Assembly (NCBI RefSeq): GCF_010093595.1
Contig: NW_022985438.1
Coordinates: 248,001 to 312,000, forward strand
Direction: 5' to 3'
DNA: 64,000 nt
Source of the DNA: Mytilinidion resinicola
Taxonomy: Eukaryota > Ascomycota > Dothideomycetes > Mytilinidiales > Mytilinidiaceae
A program made the translations under genes and the position numbers. Position 1 is the stretch's first letter. Each line of letters opens with the position of its first letter. Below are positions 21,146 to 32,289 of this stretch, in pieces. The notes under the pieces were generated by a model, which ran no database searches, was not told where the DNA came from, and saw only the letters and a program-made list of their open reading frames with translations.

Positions 21146-22185
21146 ATGCAGGATAGCCCGCTATCGATCACCGCTAGCATCACCGGCATTCTCACCTTCA
21201 TTGCGGCGATATGTGCGTTTATCTACGTCCGGTACAATACCTTACGGAATGGTGGGATGGAAATTGGCACTATCATCGATTCAGTCACAGCAACAATCGA
21301 GGAGAGTCGAGCTATAGCGCTGTCAGGGCCAGCCACGCAGCCTGGTGACGACCCTGATTCTAGTCGGTTGAAAAAACTTGTGTCAGAACTATATTCAACC
21401 GAGACCGACATTCTTGCTCAGTGTACGATCGTATTCGGCAAGGATTTGGGGAAACTGCAATTGGGCTCGCGACCTAGCGGAAGTACTAGTACTAGTGCGA
21501 CCTGGAAGGACGTGGTGAAGGAGGTGGATGACGCCCAAAAGAGATGGCAGCAACAGCAGCGTCGAAGACGATATGGATTAAGAGTAACTGAGAAATACTT
21601 CAGGCCCGTAATTGATCTCGTTGATAGCTATCCAACAGGCTGGGCGATTACGATATCGGTGCTCAGCCTTGGGGCAACCCCAACAATGATTCGCTGGTAC
21701 AGGGCACGAAAAAAGGTCTTCGAGATGATTCAGCAAAGGGAAATCATTCGATCGCGACTACTGTTCCACCAGATTTCCATTGCAAACCACCAGATTATCG
21801 TTGCAAATTCGTGAGTTTACATGTCCGCCTCAGTCGGATCAACTAACATCTCGCTAGGATTGCTAGAAATCAGGAAATGATGGTTCGCGACTTGCTGGAA
21901 GAGAACTCTAAACTTGAGTCCAGGCTGAGCATGCTGAGTAATATCGCTGCACATACAAACCAATGTGTAGAGCGAGTGGCGCATGATAACGATGAAATCA
22001 AGGGTCTCATCCTTACTTTGATAAACTCGGCGTACCAGCAGGATAGGACCCAAAAGCCCGACACAGTGCACTTCCGTAGCTCGAGCGGATCATTGAATGA
22101 TTCAGACCCGGCAAACCAGCACGATAGAACCCAGAAGCCGGGCACTGTACACTCCCGTAGCTCGAGTGGATCGTCGAGTGATTAA
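21146..22185 (+). CDS. STAND-N-domain-like membrane protein, paralogue A (C-terminally truncated)
   Basis: Exons 21146-21810 and 21858-22185 give 330 aa. It starts MQDSPLSITASITGILTFIA, combining the SPLSITASI start of fungal STAND N-domains with a hydrophobic segment (about 9-29). A second hydrophobic stretch (WAITISVLSLGATPTMIRW) lies near residue 175-190. After the intron comes a heptad-like coiled coil (LLEENSKLESRLSMLSNI). A Ser-rich tail then has two repeats of an RTQKPDTVHFRSSSGS-type unit. The function is unknown. Compared with paralogue B a stop codon ends the protein about 20 codons early. The codons beyond it (LAPGEGRDM) are still recognisable, so the truncation is recent. Confidence 0.75.
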
Positions 22186-22689
22186 CCTCATGTGCTTGCG
22201 CCGGGCGAAGGCAGAGATATGTTAGTGCATTAAGCAGAAGCAAAGCTAGATGATACAAGGAAAAGTAACTACCTTCAAGAGGAAGCAGCGACTGCCCGTT
22301 ACAAAAAGGAGAAGTGGTCGGTAAAACTACTCCAGAACACCTCGTGTGAGGAGTCATATATTGTCTATAAGACTTCAAGTCTTTCCGTATCTTATGTTCC
22401 AAGCCAAAGCATTCGAGAAACGCATCTACCCTATCGGCAGCTCAAAAAGTGACCTCCATGCACAAGAACAACATACATGTTCTCCATGTAATGCGTCGTA
22501 CAACTTATTCTGAAAATAATGTAAAGCATAAGGTACGCTCTATTCATGGTGACGAGGCATCGAACGATCGGCTCTTTATATAAACTAATGATACCAATAG
22601 CCATTTAATGTGATATACTAAAAGGTGTACTATTACAGGCATCATTTGCAATGTATCTCACGGATCAACTGATTCCAGCACCATGGCCT
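22186..22689. other. Tail of the segmental duplication
   Basis: Sequence up to about 22430 aligns with 26606-26790 downstream of paralogue B (shared CTACCTTCAAGAGG/CTACCTTAAGGTG and AGCCAAAGC..TCGAGAA blocks). The rest is the 3' side of the kinase gene and holds nothing else. Confidence 0.6.
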
Positions 22690-24416
22690 TCAAGGTCCGA
22701 ACGGCCACGCTTTCTGCCACGCCTCTCTCTCAGGCTCAGTCTTGGCGAATTTCTTGATAACCTGGTCCCTCATCTGCGCTAATGCGTCCAGAGTCTCTTC
22801 ATATTGGTCTGGCCTCACTATTCCCTGCCCAGGAAATAGCTCACCGATGCTTTCCCTAATTGAACGCATTGCTTCCATACCGCGTACCACGCCCTCAACC
22901 TCAGCCTCTATCTCTTCCCGCTCTTTTGCTGAGAAGGAGAAAGGATAAGTTGAGCCTTGAGCTCCAGGGAGGGTGTCCCATGTGGCCTCTAACTCAGCCA
23001 CTTGCAAGAGGTACGTCGCCTCGCCGTCAATAAGGAGATTACGCGGTAGGAGTAGAAGCAGGTAGCTCATCGTTTGCTGGAATTCGAGCGCAGCATAAAG
23101 TTGTGGATTTTGATAGTGAGTCAGGGTGTTGTAGAGAGAACAGAGTGATTGCTGTAAATATAAGGCTTCTGCATGCTTCTTTGCGTTCGCCTCAAGCTTT
23201 TCTATATCCTTTGCTGGCTGTGGCCGCTCTAAACCGTAGACAGGCGGACCATCGTAATCGATGATTTGAGGTTGGCGTGCGTGGAAGTAAAGAGGGGATA
23301 TTTCGGTGGATTGCCAATCTATAAGGCCCACCACTTTGGTAGGCTCAGAAGGGTTGACGAAGATGTTAGCAACGTGTAGGTCGCCATGCCAGAGATGTGC
23401 TGATGAAATAGCTCGATCCGTAGGGAGGAGGAATTTAATCAACTTGAGATAGCAGTTCAATGCCCTAAGCTTTTTTTGTCTCGTTGGTTGGTAGGTTCCC
23501 GGTCCGCAAAGGGTTATTGGAGACTTGGGTAGGTGAGTCAGCTTGCTAACGCAGGCTATTTCTCGATGCCCAATTGCGGTGTGATGTTCCTCCAAAGAGC
23601 GCCCTTGGGCTTGTTAGTCAAAGGAGCTCCTTCTTAAAGACGGAAATCTTACATGGTCCTCTGTCAAAGTTGATAGTCGCTCTTCCGTTGTCAATTAATT
23701 CGCGTCCTTGAGATGGGCCAACAGCGATGTTCTCATCTGTGATATCGATGCCATTGGCATCGACGTACAGCGGCTCGCTTCCAGTTGGCTCGTCCAAATC
23801 TTTCGAGTAGTATAGACTCCCAAACTTCTTGAAGGAAACCGAGGTCCAGGCTTTCTGGAAACCAGCAATGGTCTTGACAACGGCAAGTCTGTCTTTGATA
23901 TTCATACTTGGCCAAACGCGCTCCAGTTCGATCCCTGAAACCTTCTCCATGATGATATATTCTGCACCAACGGGATTCTCCTGGGCTTTGGAACTCCAGG
24001 CCAAGACTCTAGGAACAGGAATTCCGAGGACATTCCTTGCCTAAGATACGTCAATTTGAATAGCTGGATGTAATACCTCCTAGGATGAAACGTACGAAAT
24101 CCATTGTCGCAACTTCGCTTGCAGTGGTAGAATGAGGCAAGCCAGCATTTGGATTTGGAACTTTAGCCACCACTTGAGAGCCATTATCCAGTCTGAGAAG
24201 CATACTCTTATTGCACATGCCATCAGGATACTTTTCAATGCTGACGCATGATTTTGCTCCCATAGCTTCGGCGGCGAGACGAGCTAGCTCGTTAACATTG
24301 AAACGGACATGGCGTTGCGACATCTCATATCCTTCGTCACAAACGAGGCGGCCTCGAGTATAATTAAAGAGGTCATCACTATATTTCAGATCTGAACGAA
24401 TGAGCAACATGAACAA
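22690..24416 (-). CDS. AIM9-like phosphotransferase (APH kinase fold)
   Basis: Exons 24416-24096, 24040-23653 and 23603-22690 give about 540 aa. Family blocks: LFNYTRGRLVCDEGYEMSQR, VRFNVNELARLAAEAMGAKS, KYPDGMCNKSMLLRLDNGSQ (ATP-lobe), EYIIMEKVSGIELERVW (hinge) and HLWHGDLHVANIFVN (catalytic loop, about 305). VGLIDWQS takes the place of the metal-binding DxD/DFG motif. It belongs to the aminoglycoside-phosphotransferase/choline-kinase-like fungal family related to yeast AIM9, mostly of unknown substrate and often mitochondrial. A mitochondrial-type presequence (MRTNAILFRHAHCWN) starts at 24558 but is in a different frame from the kinase. Either a frameshift near 24430-24445 removed it or a splice is missed; the annotated Met at 24416 is the fallback start. 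Confidence 0.83.
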
Positions 24417-24704
24417 TGCTTTGGGCTGGGGTAATTCTACCAGGATGCAACGGTCGTGAGACCGGTTGAGGAGAGTGGGTGTCTTGGGTTGCTATGGTTC
24501 GCTTGCTTAAGAGATTCCAGCAGTGGGCGTGTCTGAACAGAATTGCGTTTGTCCGCATAATAATCTCCTCAAACGTTAACCTTGAATGCGACTTGATCAC
24601 AACTAGCTGATAAGGCGCGTGTCGTGAAAAGAACCTTGCTTGACATCGACCTGAAGCTCGCTTAAGCACAGACCTACTACGTCTCTTCTATGAAAGCTAC
24701 AATA

Positions 24705-25136
24705 ACGTGTTCTACATGCATGTGGTGGTTACAAGCGAGTGGTGGCGCTTAATTTTTGGTGCGATTTGGACGTTTTGACACCCCAGCAACCTCAACAACT
24801 ATAAAAGATTTGAATCTATAACTTAGAATAAAGATATGCATAGCTGTTTCAATATTATAAGACAAATTTTTAGGGTCTCTTGATGGCCACATTTAGTTAT
24901 AGTAGAGTTTTGGCCCCCTAGCATTGGGTAAGATCTACGATATAATAGAATTACAGAGACACATCACTCCAAACTATTGCCTAGCCATTGAAATGAGCTA
25001 AATACTATATGCATTCATATAATCTTATTTAATACTTTATGGTTGTTGAGATTGCTGGGGTGTCAAAACGTCCAAATCGCACCAAAAATTAAGCGCCACC
25101 ACTCGCTTGTAACCACCACATGCATGTAGAACACGT
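24705..25136. mobile_element. TA-flanked MITE, 432 bp, with terminal inverted repeats of about 94 bp
   Basis: The left end (ACGTGTTCTACATGCATGTG) and right end are inverted copies over 94 bp with one mismatch; similarity continues weakly to about 107 bp. A TA dinucleotide flanks each side (24703-24704, 25137-25138), the target duplication typical of Tc1/mariner (Fot1/pogo) elements. The interior is AT-rich and has no ORF, so it is a non-autonomous element. It lies between the kinase gene and the promoter of paralogue B. Confidence 0.9.
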
Positions 25137-25270
25137 TAGTTAGGGCCCCATTGATGACAAAGTACAGAAACCGTCGTTATTTATAGTGATAGTGGTGTAT
25201 AGAACATATCACAGTACATAAAAGTCACGTGTTACTTGCTTACTTGTCTTCACCTCGAGGCTGGAGATAA

Positions 25271-25447
25271 CTATTCCACATTTGGTTTAGCGTTAAGCAT
25301 CACTACAGAAGCAAAAGCGGCTGAAGGCCACGAAAGATTCAACACCAAATATTGCCATCACAGGATTTCTTGTATCTAGCACGAGCGGCATGATATAGAC
25401 ATTAAGACATATCTTCGTGTCTTCATATAGCACTACGCGCGGCCAAA
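25271..25447 (+). promoter_or_regulatory. Duplicated upstream region, copy B
   Basis: This is the counterpart of 20965-21145, ending at the ATG at 25448. It differs by scattered substitutions and a small deletion near the TATTTAGACAGT stretch. Confidence 0.7.
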
Positions 25448-26605
25448 ATGCAGGATAGCCCGCTATCGATCACCGCCAGCATCACCGGCATTCTCACCTT
25501 CATTGCGGCGATATGTGCATTTGTATATGTTCGGTACAACACCTTACGGAGTGGGCAGGAGGAAATTCTTACCATTCTTGAGTCCGTCACAGCTACCGTC
25601 GAGGAGAGCAGAGCTATAGCGCACGGAGGCCTGGCAGGTGACGACCCTGATTCTAGTCGGCTGACAAGACTTGTGTCAGAACTATATTCAATCGAGCTCG
25701 CCATTCTTGCTCAGTGTATGACTGTTTTTGGCATGGATTTGGATCAAATGCAATTGGGTTCGCGACCTAGCGAAAGTACTAGTACGACCTGGAAGGACGT
25801 GGTGAAGGAGGTGAACGAGGCCCAACAGAGATGGCAGCAACCGCAGCGTCGAAAAACATGGGGATTAAGAAAAATTGAGAAACATATCAAGCCCATGATT
25901 GAATTCATTGACAGTCGTCCAATCCTATCGATAGGCTGGGCGATTACGATATCGGTGCTCAGCCTTGGGGCAACCCCAACAATGATTCGCTGGTATGGGG
26001 CAAGAAAGAAGGTCTTGGAGAAGATCCAGCAAAGGGAAATCATTCGATCGCGACTATTGTTCCACCAGATTGCCCTTGCAAATTCGTAAGTTCACATACC
26101 AGCCTGAAGTCAGATCAATTGACATCTCGCTAGAATAGCTAGTAGCCAGGAAATCCTAGTTCGCGGCTTGGTGCAAGAGAACGTCAAACTTGAGTCCCGG
26201 TTGAGCCAGCTTAACGATATCGCTATGTATACGAACGAATCCATACGGCGACTAGCGCATGACAACAATGAAATTAAGGGCCTCATCGTTAGTTTGATAA
26301 GCCCGGCAAGCCAGCAGGATAGGACCCAGAAGCCCGACACAGTACGCTCCCGCAGCTCGAGTGGATCATCGAGTGATTCAAACCCGACAAAGAAGCCCAG
26401 TAAGATTCGGAAGCGCACAGTACGCTCCCGCAGCTCGAGCGGATCGTCGAGTGACTCAAGCTCGGCGAACCAGCACAATAAGATTCGGAAGCGCACGGTA
26501 CGCCCCGGCAGCTCGAGTGAATCGTCGAGTGATGAAGCTGATGTACTTGCGCCGGGCGAAGGCAGAGATATGTTGGTAGATCAGGCAGAGGCAAAACCAG
26601 AATGA
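25448..26605 (+). CDS. STAND-N-domain-like membrane protein, paralogue B
   Basis: Exons 25448-26085 and 26134-26605 give 369 aa. The first 30 residues are almost identical to paralogue A (MQDSPLSITASITGILTFIA). It has the same second hydrophobic stretch (WAITISVLSLGATPTMIRW), the same phase-2 intron at the end of the N-domain (residue 213) and the same coiled coil (LVQENVKLESRLSQLNDI). The C-terminus has three 26-residue Ser/Arg repeats and ends in an acidic tail with VLAPGEGRDMLVDQAEAKPE. The hydrophobic N-segment suggests membrane association, with the coiled coil for assembly. Function is unknown; similarity to NLR-type N-domains makes a role in recognition or signalling possible (inference). 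Confidence 0.78.
26323..26556 (+). repeat. Coding minisatellite, 78-nt unit, three copies
   Basis: Units start near 26323, 26401 and 26479 and encode RTVRSRSSSGSSSDS-like blocks. Unit length is a multiple of three, so copy number can change without loss of frame. Paralogue A has two units spaced 81 nt. Confidence 0.85.
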
Positions 26606-27099
26606 TATAAGGAAAACTAGCTACCTTAAGGTGAAGCAGCAACTGCCTGTTACAAGAAGGAGAAATTGGTTGGTAAATCTGCCACATAACACTATTTTCG
26701 AGTGATGATTCACATGTACTGTGTTGGTAAAGCTTCAAGTGTTTCCATTTCTTATGTCCCTAGCCAAAGCAGTCGAGAAGCGCATCCACCGTACGATGGC
26801 GGTGGATCGCAGTAGTAAGAGACAGACGCCATGTGCATTCAGCCTCTTGTTACGAAAGCGTGCTGATAGATTACCAGAATTGCATTAAATACTACCCATG
26901 CCATTATCTAACACTTAATTACCACGGAAGTCCTAATCATGAAGTGCTCAGACTAGAGATTTCCGCCCTTCGGCCGTTCCCGTGCCCTTGTAGCCCAGCA
27001 GCGCTTTTGGAACATCGTACTCGTAATAACGCCTCACACGCAAGTAGTAAAAGTAACGACAAGATCCCAAAAAATCATCAACGACCTGAAGACAACCAC
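26606..27099. other. Convergent intergenic region
   Basis: The left part (to about 26790) is the 3' portion of the segmental duplication. Nothing else is supported. Confidence 0.5.
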
Positions 27100-28775
27100 T
27101 CAACCCTTCTCCCGCTCAGGGGAGTCATAAATGACTTCGTGGCCGATGACGTCCTCGATAGTCTCATCAGTGAATTTGAGGTCTTCCTCAACTGGCACGG
27201 TATCCTTGATCTTCAGAAGCATAACCGGGAGCGCAATAACCAAGCTGCCGGCAAGCAGAATCCAGCACGAAGCGAACAGGTTCATATATGGTGGAGGGTT
27301 CCCCAACCCATCCAAGCGCCAGATGATAGCCGCGCCGGCTGACTGAATGCCCTTGTAGAAGCCCGCGAAGTTGGCGAGCTTGCGACTGTTGTTGCTGATT
27401 GCGCCCATAAACCTGACTTTGGGTTAGCAAAGGCTAATTAGCACGCCGACATAAAGTTGCTTACCAATATACGCACGTCTGCCATGCTGCGTCGTAGAAG
27501 CCGTAGAAGATGTACAAGAACATCGGTCCAATATAGCCCTTTGAGTTCCAGTCGTATACAAAGTGATTATCCGGCTTGGTTTCCTTGCGAGTGTATTTCC
27601 TCTGGAAAACATACCCCCCGCCCCAGATCGCGAAGGTGAGGACAAACATGACAACCCAAGCAGCCTTTGCTCGTGTAGTCCTTCTGACATAAGGGAAGTC
27701 CAGTGCGAAGCCGAAGACGAGAGCCCCAAATATCTGAGCTAGCCAGTAAAGCGTGTTGTTGAGTGCGCGAGTACGCGTGCCGAACCGCACGAGGTTAACG
27801 TCCTGGAATTGGTATGTGTAAAACCAGTTGGAGGCGAAGAACATCGGAAAGAGGAGTATGATGTAGGGATCACTCCAAAGTGTCTGCCAAAGGCCGAGTA
27901 TCTCCGATTTCCACGTCGGGTGCTTCATTAGAATGATTCTAGACCCATCACGGCGCACGACATGCTTCGCATCAACCAGTGTCCAGGATAGGCAGGCTCC
28001 AAGGAATGTGAGGACTAAGAAGCCGACATAGGTGCCATCGCTGACAGTGTCGTTGTTTTGATTGTGGAAGTTCAGGCCAAGTTCAACCTAGCGTCGGAGT
28101 TAGCTTCCTGTGTCTTGATTCCATTTGAACTACTTCAGCTCACCAGACTACCGATGACAGCGCCCATATTAAAGATGATCCAGAACCAGGAAATGAATCG
28201 GCCTTTTAGTTTCTCCGGGGGGTACGACATTATAATCGCGCCTTGCGCAGACCAGAGAATGCCTGCACAGCATCCAAGCAAGCAGCCGGCGAAGACAATG
28301 TAGCCAAAGTTTTGAGTGTGCTTATAGCATAGATATGAGCTAACGTAGACACAATATCCGAGGCCACCAAATGAGAGCGCAATTCTAATGCCAAGGACGT
28401 TAGTAACGGTGCCAGCGAAGAAACCGACAACCGCGAAAGTAGCGTAGAGTGCGGAGTTGGAGGCGTCATTAGCATAAGCGTTTTTGCTAAGCTGCCCTCC
28501 ACCACCAAGGCCGTTGAGGGCATTGAACATGCCTTTACATGGTCAGCGTTCTAAAGCACGACGTTGTGTTGCACAGCCTTACCTGGACATAGGAAGCAGA
28601 CGAACGACACCAAGATCAACTGCGACTCAGGTGAGGCATACCAAGGAAAGGTGATGGGCCCGAGTTTCGAGCTTTTGTACTTCCATCCTGTGGGTATTTC
28701 GACTTCCTTGCGTTCGACAAGGTGAGCTGGCGATTGCGTGTTCGTGGTCGCTGGACCTTTCCTAGCTTCCGCCAT
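27100..28775 (-). CDS. UNC93-like major facilitator superfamily transporter
   Basis: Exons 28775-28583, 28532-28144, 28087-27465 and 27412-27100 give 505 aa with about 11-12 hydrophobic spans. Landmarks: SPESQLILVSFVCFLCPGMF, NALNGLGGGGQ, LGIRIALSFGGLGYCVYVSS, AGILWSAQGAIIMSYP, RFISWFWIIFNMGAVIGSL, YQFQDVNLVRFGTRTRALNN and the C-terminal FAGFYKGIQSAGAAIIW. These define the fungal UNC93/DUF895 subgroup of MFS proteins, plasma-membrane or vacuolar transporters with unassigned substrates. The last splice uses an acceptor 12 nt downstream of a competing AAAG to restore W-F-M-G. All frame joins are consistent and no residue is obviously broken. Confidence 0.88.
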
Positions 28776-29555
28776 GGAGTACCAGAGTCGTGAGAATACT
28801 ACTTATTGATTGAGTAACGGCGCAATTGGTACAAGGATAGCTCCTTATTGAGGACGGATAGGGTTGTCGATGCCGCTCGATGCAAGATGGTGATGCTCGA
28901 GGAACGCTTTTGAAACAAAATAACGAGCGGAAGATGGGAAAGTGAAATGAAGGCTGAGCCGATCAGATATCTGTACTATATTTAACCGCAGCCACATAAC
29001 TAGAGGGCTGCAAGCGTGTTTCGTGGCGTATCCTGGAGGGCGACTGCTACACTCGTTCCCTACCTTGCCGACCGATCTGGACGCTACTGTGTAAGAGATA
29101 ACCTACTCGAGTTTAGTATCGTTCCACTCCCCAGGCTCTTGCGAGTATTTTGGTGGCAGTGTTTAGACGTTTCATGGCAGTCTTCAGCGAAGGATAACGA
29201 CTTTACGTGCGCAAGGCTGCACTTCAGCCTTGCTGTATGCGTCGTCTCTTTGGAGCAGACGGCATAATCTAGACTTCCCGTCCCGAGGCGGAGCATGCAT
29301 GATGCGTGCGCCACTTACGAAGTAATGTGATACCGCCTGATAAGGCGCAGACGTGAACGCGGTGCGTCTGCAGATACTTGCTGGGCTAACTGCGGGTGTT
29401 TGTCAGCTACCCCCTCGTTAGCCATAATCTCTCTCTCTGTCGTAGCTAGCAATTCGCGGGTTTTGAGTCTTGCGTTATCTGATTTGGATTCATCCCGCAT
29501 TCTGGAGTGTATTGCCATAGCCTATTCACTACAGTGCGCGCATCAATTAGCAGCT
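28776..29555. other. Divergent intergenic region
   Basis: Both neighbouring genes start here, so their promoters lie within this interval. An open frame upstream of 29556 has no conserved content. No other feature is seen. Confidence 0.5.
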
Positions 29556-32289
29556 ATGGTGATTACCCCGCTTACAGCTTTGGGCACAGCCTCTGCCGTC
29601 CTTACGCTGAGCAAAGCAGCTTGGAGGCTAGGAATCTCCCTTTCGAGGCCCGATCAGGACGCCAGAATCGTCGATACCACGGTCAAGGATCTGGCAGAGG
29701 AGGTCAAGTCGCTTGGCAATGAATGCGACCTTGTATATGCTGAGTTGGAAGAAGTAGTAAGCAAGAGCGAGACAGGATCACCTCCGCCTTATGATATCGA
29801 TGGCAGGCTGTGGAATTGTCTTGCCACGCAAGTAGAGGATACCAGTCGAACAATGCAAGAGCTGGAGCTGTTTGTCAGAAGTGCCAGAGGGGAAGAGTCC
29901 AGTTTCATCAGTAATGCTCAGCGTCAGTGGAAGCTGGACAAAATCAAGGACCAGATTACAAGCCTCCGGACAAAGGTTTGTAGGCACACCGACAACTTGC
30001 GTACTACACTGTTGTTGATCAATACGTGAGCCTCGTTTCTCATTGACGTTTGACAAAGCTGACCTCACCTGCAGGGTACTCGCGCACATTGCACCATCTC
30101 GAGCAGATCGGGGGCTTGCGAAAGAACTAGACAAGCTGCAAGATTTGGTTGAGAAGCTGCAGAGATCGTCGGAACCCAATCGGAACTCGCGATCTTTTCA
30201 TGCTGAGGCCACTCTATTGCAATGTGCGCGTGAACTTATCGCGAAAGGTACGACCATGTACGAGGCGAGTCTCGCTGCAGAGTCCGTCGCTGGTGGCCAG
30301 GGAGCAGCAAATAGCAACATCCGCGTTGCCGAGTGGGTGAGTACTCTGGAGTTTATACGCCGGGACCAGCGACGCTCGGATCCCTCAGACATGGCCTCTA
30401 ATGTCCCTTCTATCTTTTCTGAGGACGGAGCGCATACCGTCATGATGAGCGCCACTTCTGCACAGAGTGTTGTGCAGGAACGCGAGAGTGCCGATGGAGT
30501 AGGGAACGACTCTGACGATGATCTGGACACCGACCTTACGAAAGCAGCGCTAGACACCGGCACGAAAGCTTTCGAAGCGCAAGAGTGGGAGGAGGCCGAT
30601 TCTCTTCTTCAAGAAGCTCTACGAATGCTACAGCAGCTTCCGAAGCAGCAAAGAGCATTCTGCGACATTTTCGGTCTACAGTATAAACTTGCTGTCTGTG
30701 CGTATCACACGCAAGAGCCTGCCGATGCCGAAGAAGCTCTCATGAGCCTAGTCCAACAGCCAGCGAGCTCCGATGAACAACGCGGGTGCATTTACGACGT
30801 CGCGCACCTGCTGTCGCTTTTGTACATCCGGATAGGCCAGGTCGACCGCGCACGATCTGAATGTGAGAAAGCCTTACAAGCCCGAAGGCGTTTATTGGGT
30901 AAGCGGAGCGACGCCTCGTTGGAGTCAACGGCGCTCATGGCACACATATACGTCCTGCTCAACAACCGCGCTCGTGCTAAATCATGTCTCGCCATGATCC
31001 CAGAAGAACGCAGAGGCGACATTTTGAGAATGGTCGAAGATTCACTGGGGACGAAGGTGGACCATCTTGAATCCTCTCCACTACTGACTCAGACGACGGC
31101 TGAAAACTCAGATCTGGCGGTGAATCGCATTCAAAACAGGCTCTCTGCATCTTCTCTCGCGTGGCCCTTGGAGACTCATCGTTACGGCCCCGTATCTACG
31201 ATGATCACCCAATCGCCAGTTGCTAATCTCCGACAATCACACCAACGTGTCCCGTCAAATGCTGTGGGTTTGGAAGATCTGCAGTCTGTCACGGTGACAT
31301 CTCTTTCGTCGGCAGGGGAGAGAAGCGAGTCGAGAGCTACGGAGAAGGAGAGAGCGAATCAAGATGACTCTACAAACTCGGGAACACCTGGTACCGCAGC
31401 TCTGAGCCTGGGCGAACCTCCAGAGGCAAGTGAAACCATCAAGGGCAAAACCCTGTCTCGGAAGGAAATACTCGATAAGATCGGATGTCAACCTAAAGAT
31501 CGAATCGAAGACGCTGTCTGCGAGGGTGATCATTCAGCTTTCGCCAGTCTTCTCAACAGGAAGAAAGACTTTTGGCGGTCGCAGTTGCGCAAACGGGTCC
31601 GTCCAGAACGTGTAACAGCGTTGCACTTCGCTGCACTCTTCGGCGAGATTGATATGGCGCGGCGCCTCCTAGGCTCAAGTTTTAACATCAACGAAGCCCC
31701 ATATGGATACTCAACAAGCCTGACGCCCTTGAAATTTGCCGTTGGCGCTCGACAAGTGGATATGGTTGAATTTCTGATTGCGAATGGCGCCAAACCGTCT
31801 GAGCCAGATTCATGGTCGACTTTGGCTGAGCAACTAATGAATCGCTCATGGTTGAAAAAAACCATGTCGGAGACTGAGAAGGAACATGCTCCAAATCGGA
31901 TAGTTGCAATCCTGAGCATCTTGCTCAAGCACGGATGGGACGTCAATGCGCCGTTCGGGACGTCCGGTGCAACGGTGCTTCATCAGGCTGTCACTTTTTG
32001 GACGGGCTCATACAGGTGGGATATGAATCTCCGCACTACCGTGACTTCGTTCCTGTGCGAACGAGGTGCAGACCCCTTCCAAGCAAATACACAAGGCAAG
32101 ACGCCCTACGACATGGCTTCGGCCTCTGATCATCAAGACCTCTTGCTGCTTCTCGATAGAGGCTCGAAAAAGAAAGAGCTAGACGATGGGCCAACAGAGC
32201 CATTTGAGCTTTCCAGCGAGCCTATTGGTATGCCTGTAGCTATGCAAGCTCCGTTGTTGGGATTAAGGTTCTCTCGACACGGTGTGTAG
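29556..32289 (+). CDS. STAND N-domain / TPR / ankyrin-repeat protein
   Basis: Exons 29556-30025 and 30075-32289 give 894 aa. Residues 1-156 (MVITPLTALGTASAVLTLSK) resemble the fungal STAND N-terminal domain and end in LLLINT at a phase-2 intron. TPR-like helices follow at about 312-480, with ALQARRRLLGKRSDASLEST very similar to ALMGRRRLGGKESAPFHES in the Hsp70-fusion protein at 14385-18641. The C-terminal third is ankyrin repeats (about 670-850): VTALHFAALFGEIDMARRLL, LTPLKFAVGARQVDMVEFLI, and KTPYDMASASDHQDLLLLLD. No NB-ARC/NACHT nucleotide-binding domain is present, so this is an NLR-like scaffold without the switch module. A role in recognition or signalling is inference. Confidence 0.8.
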
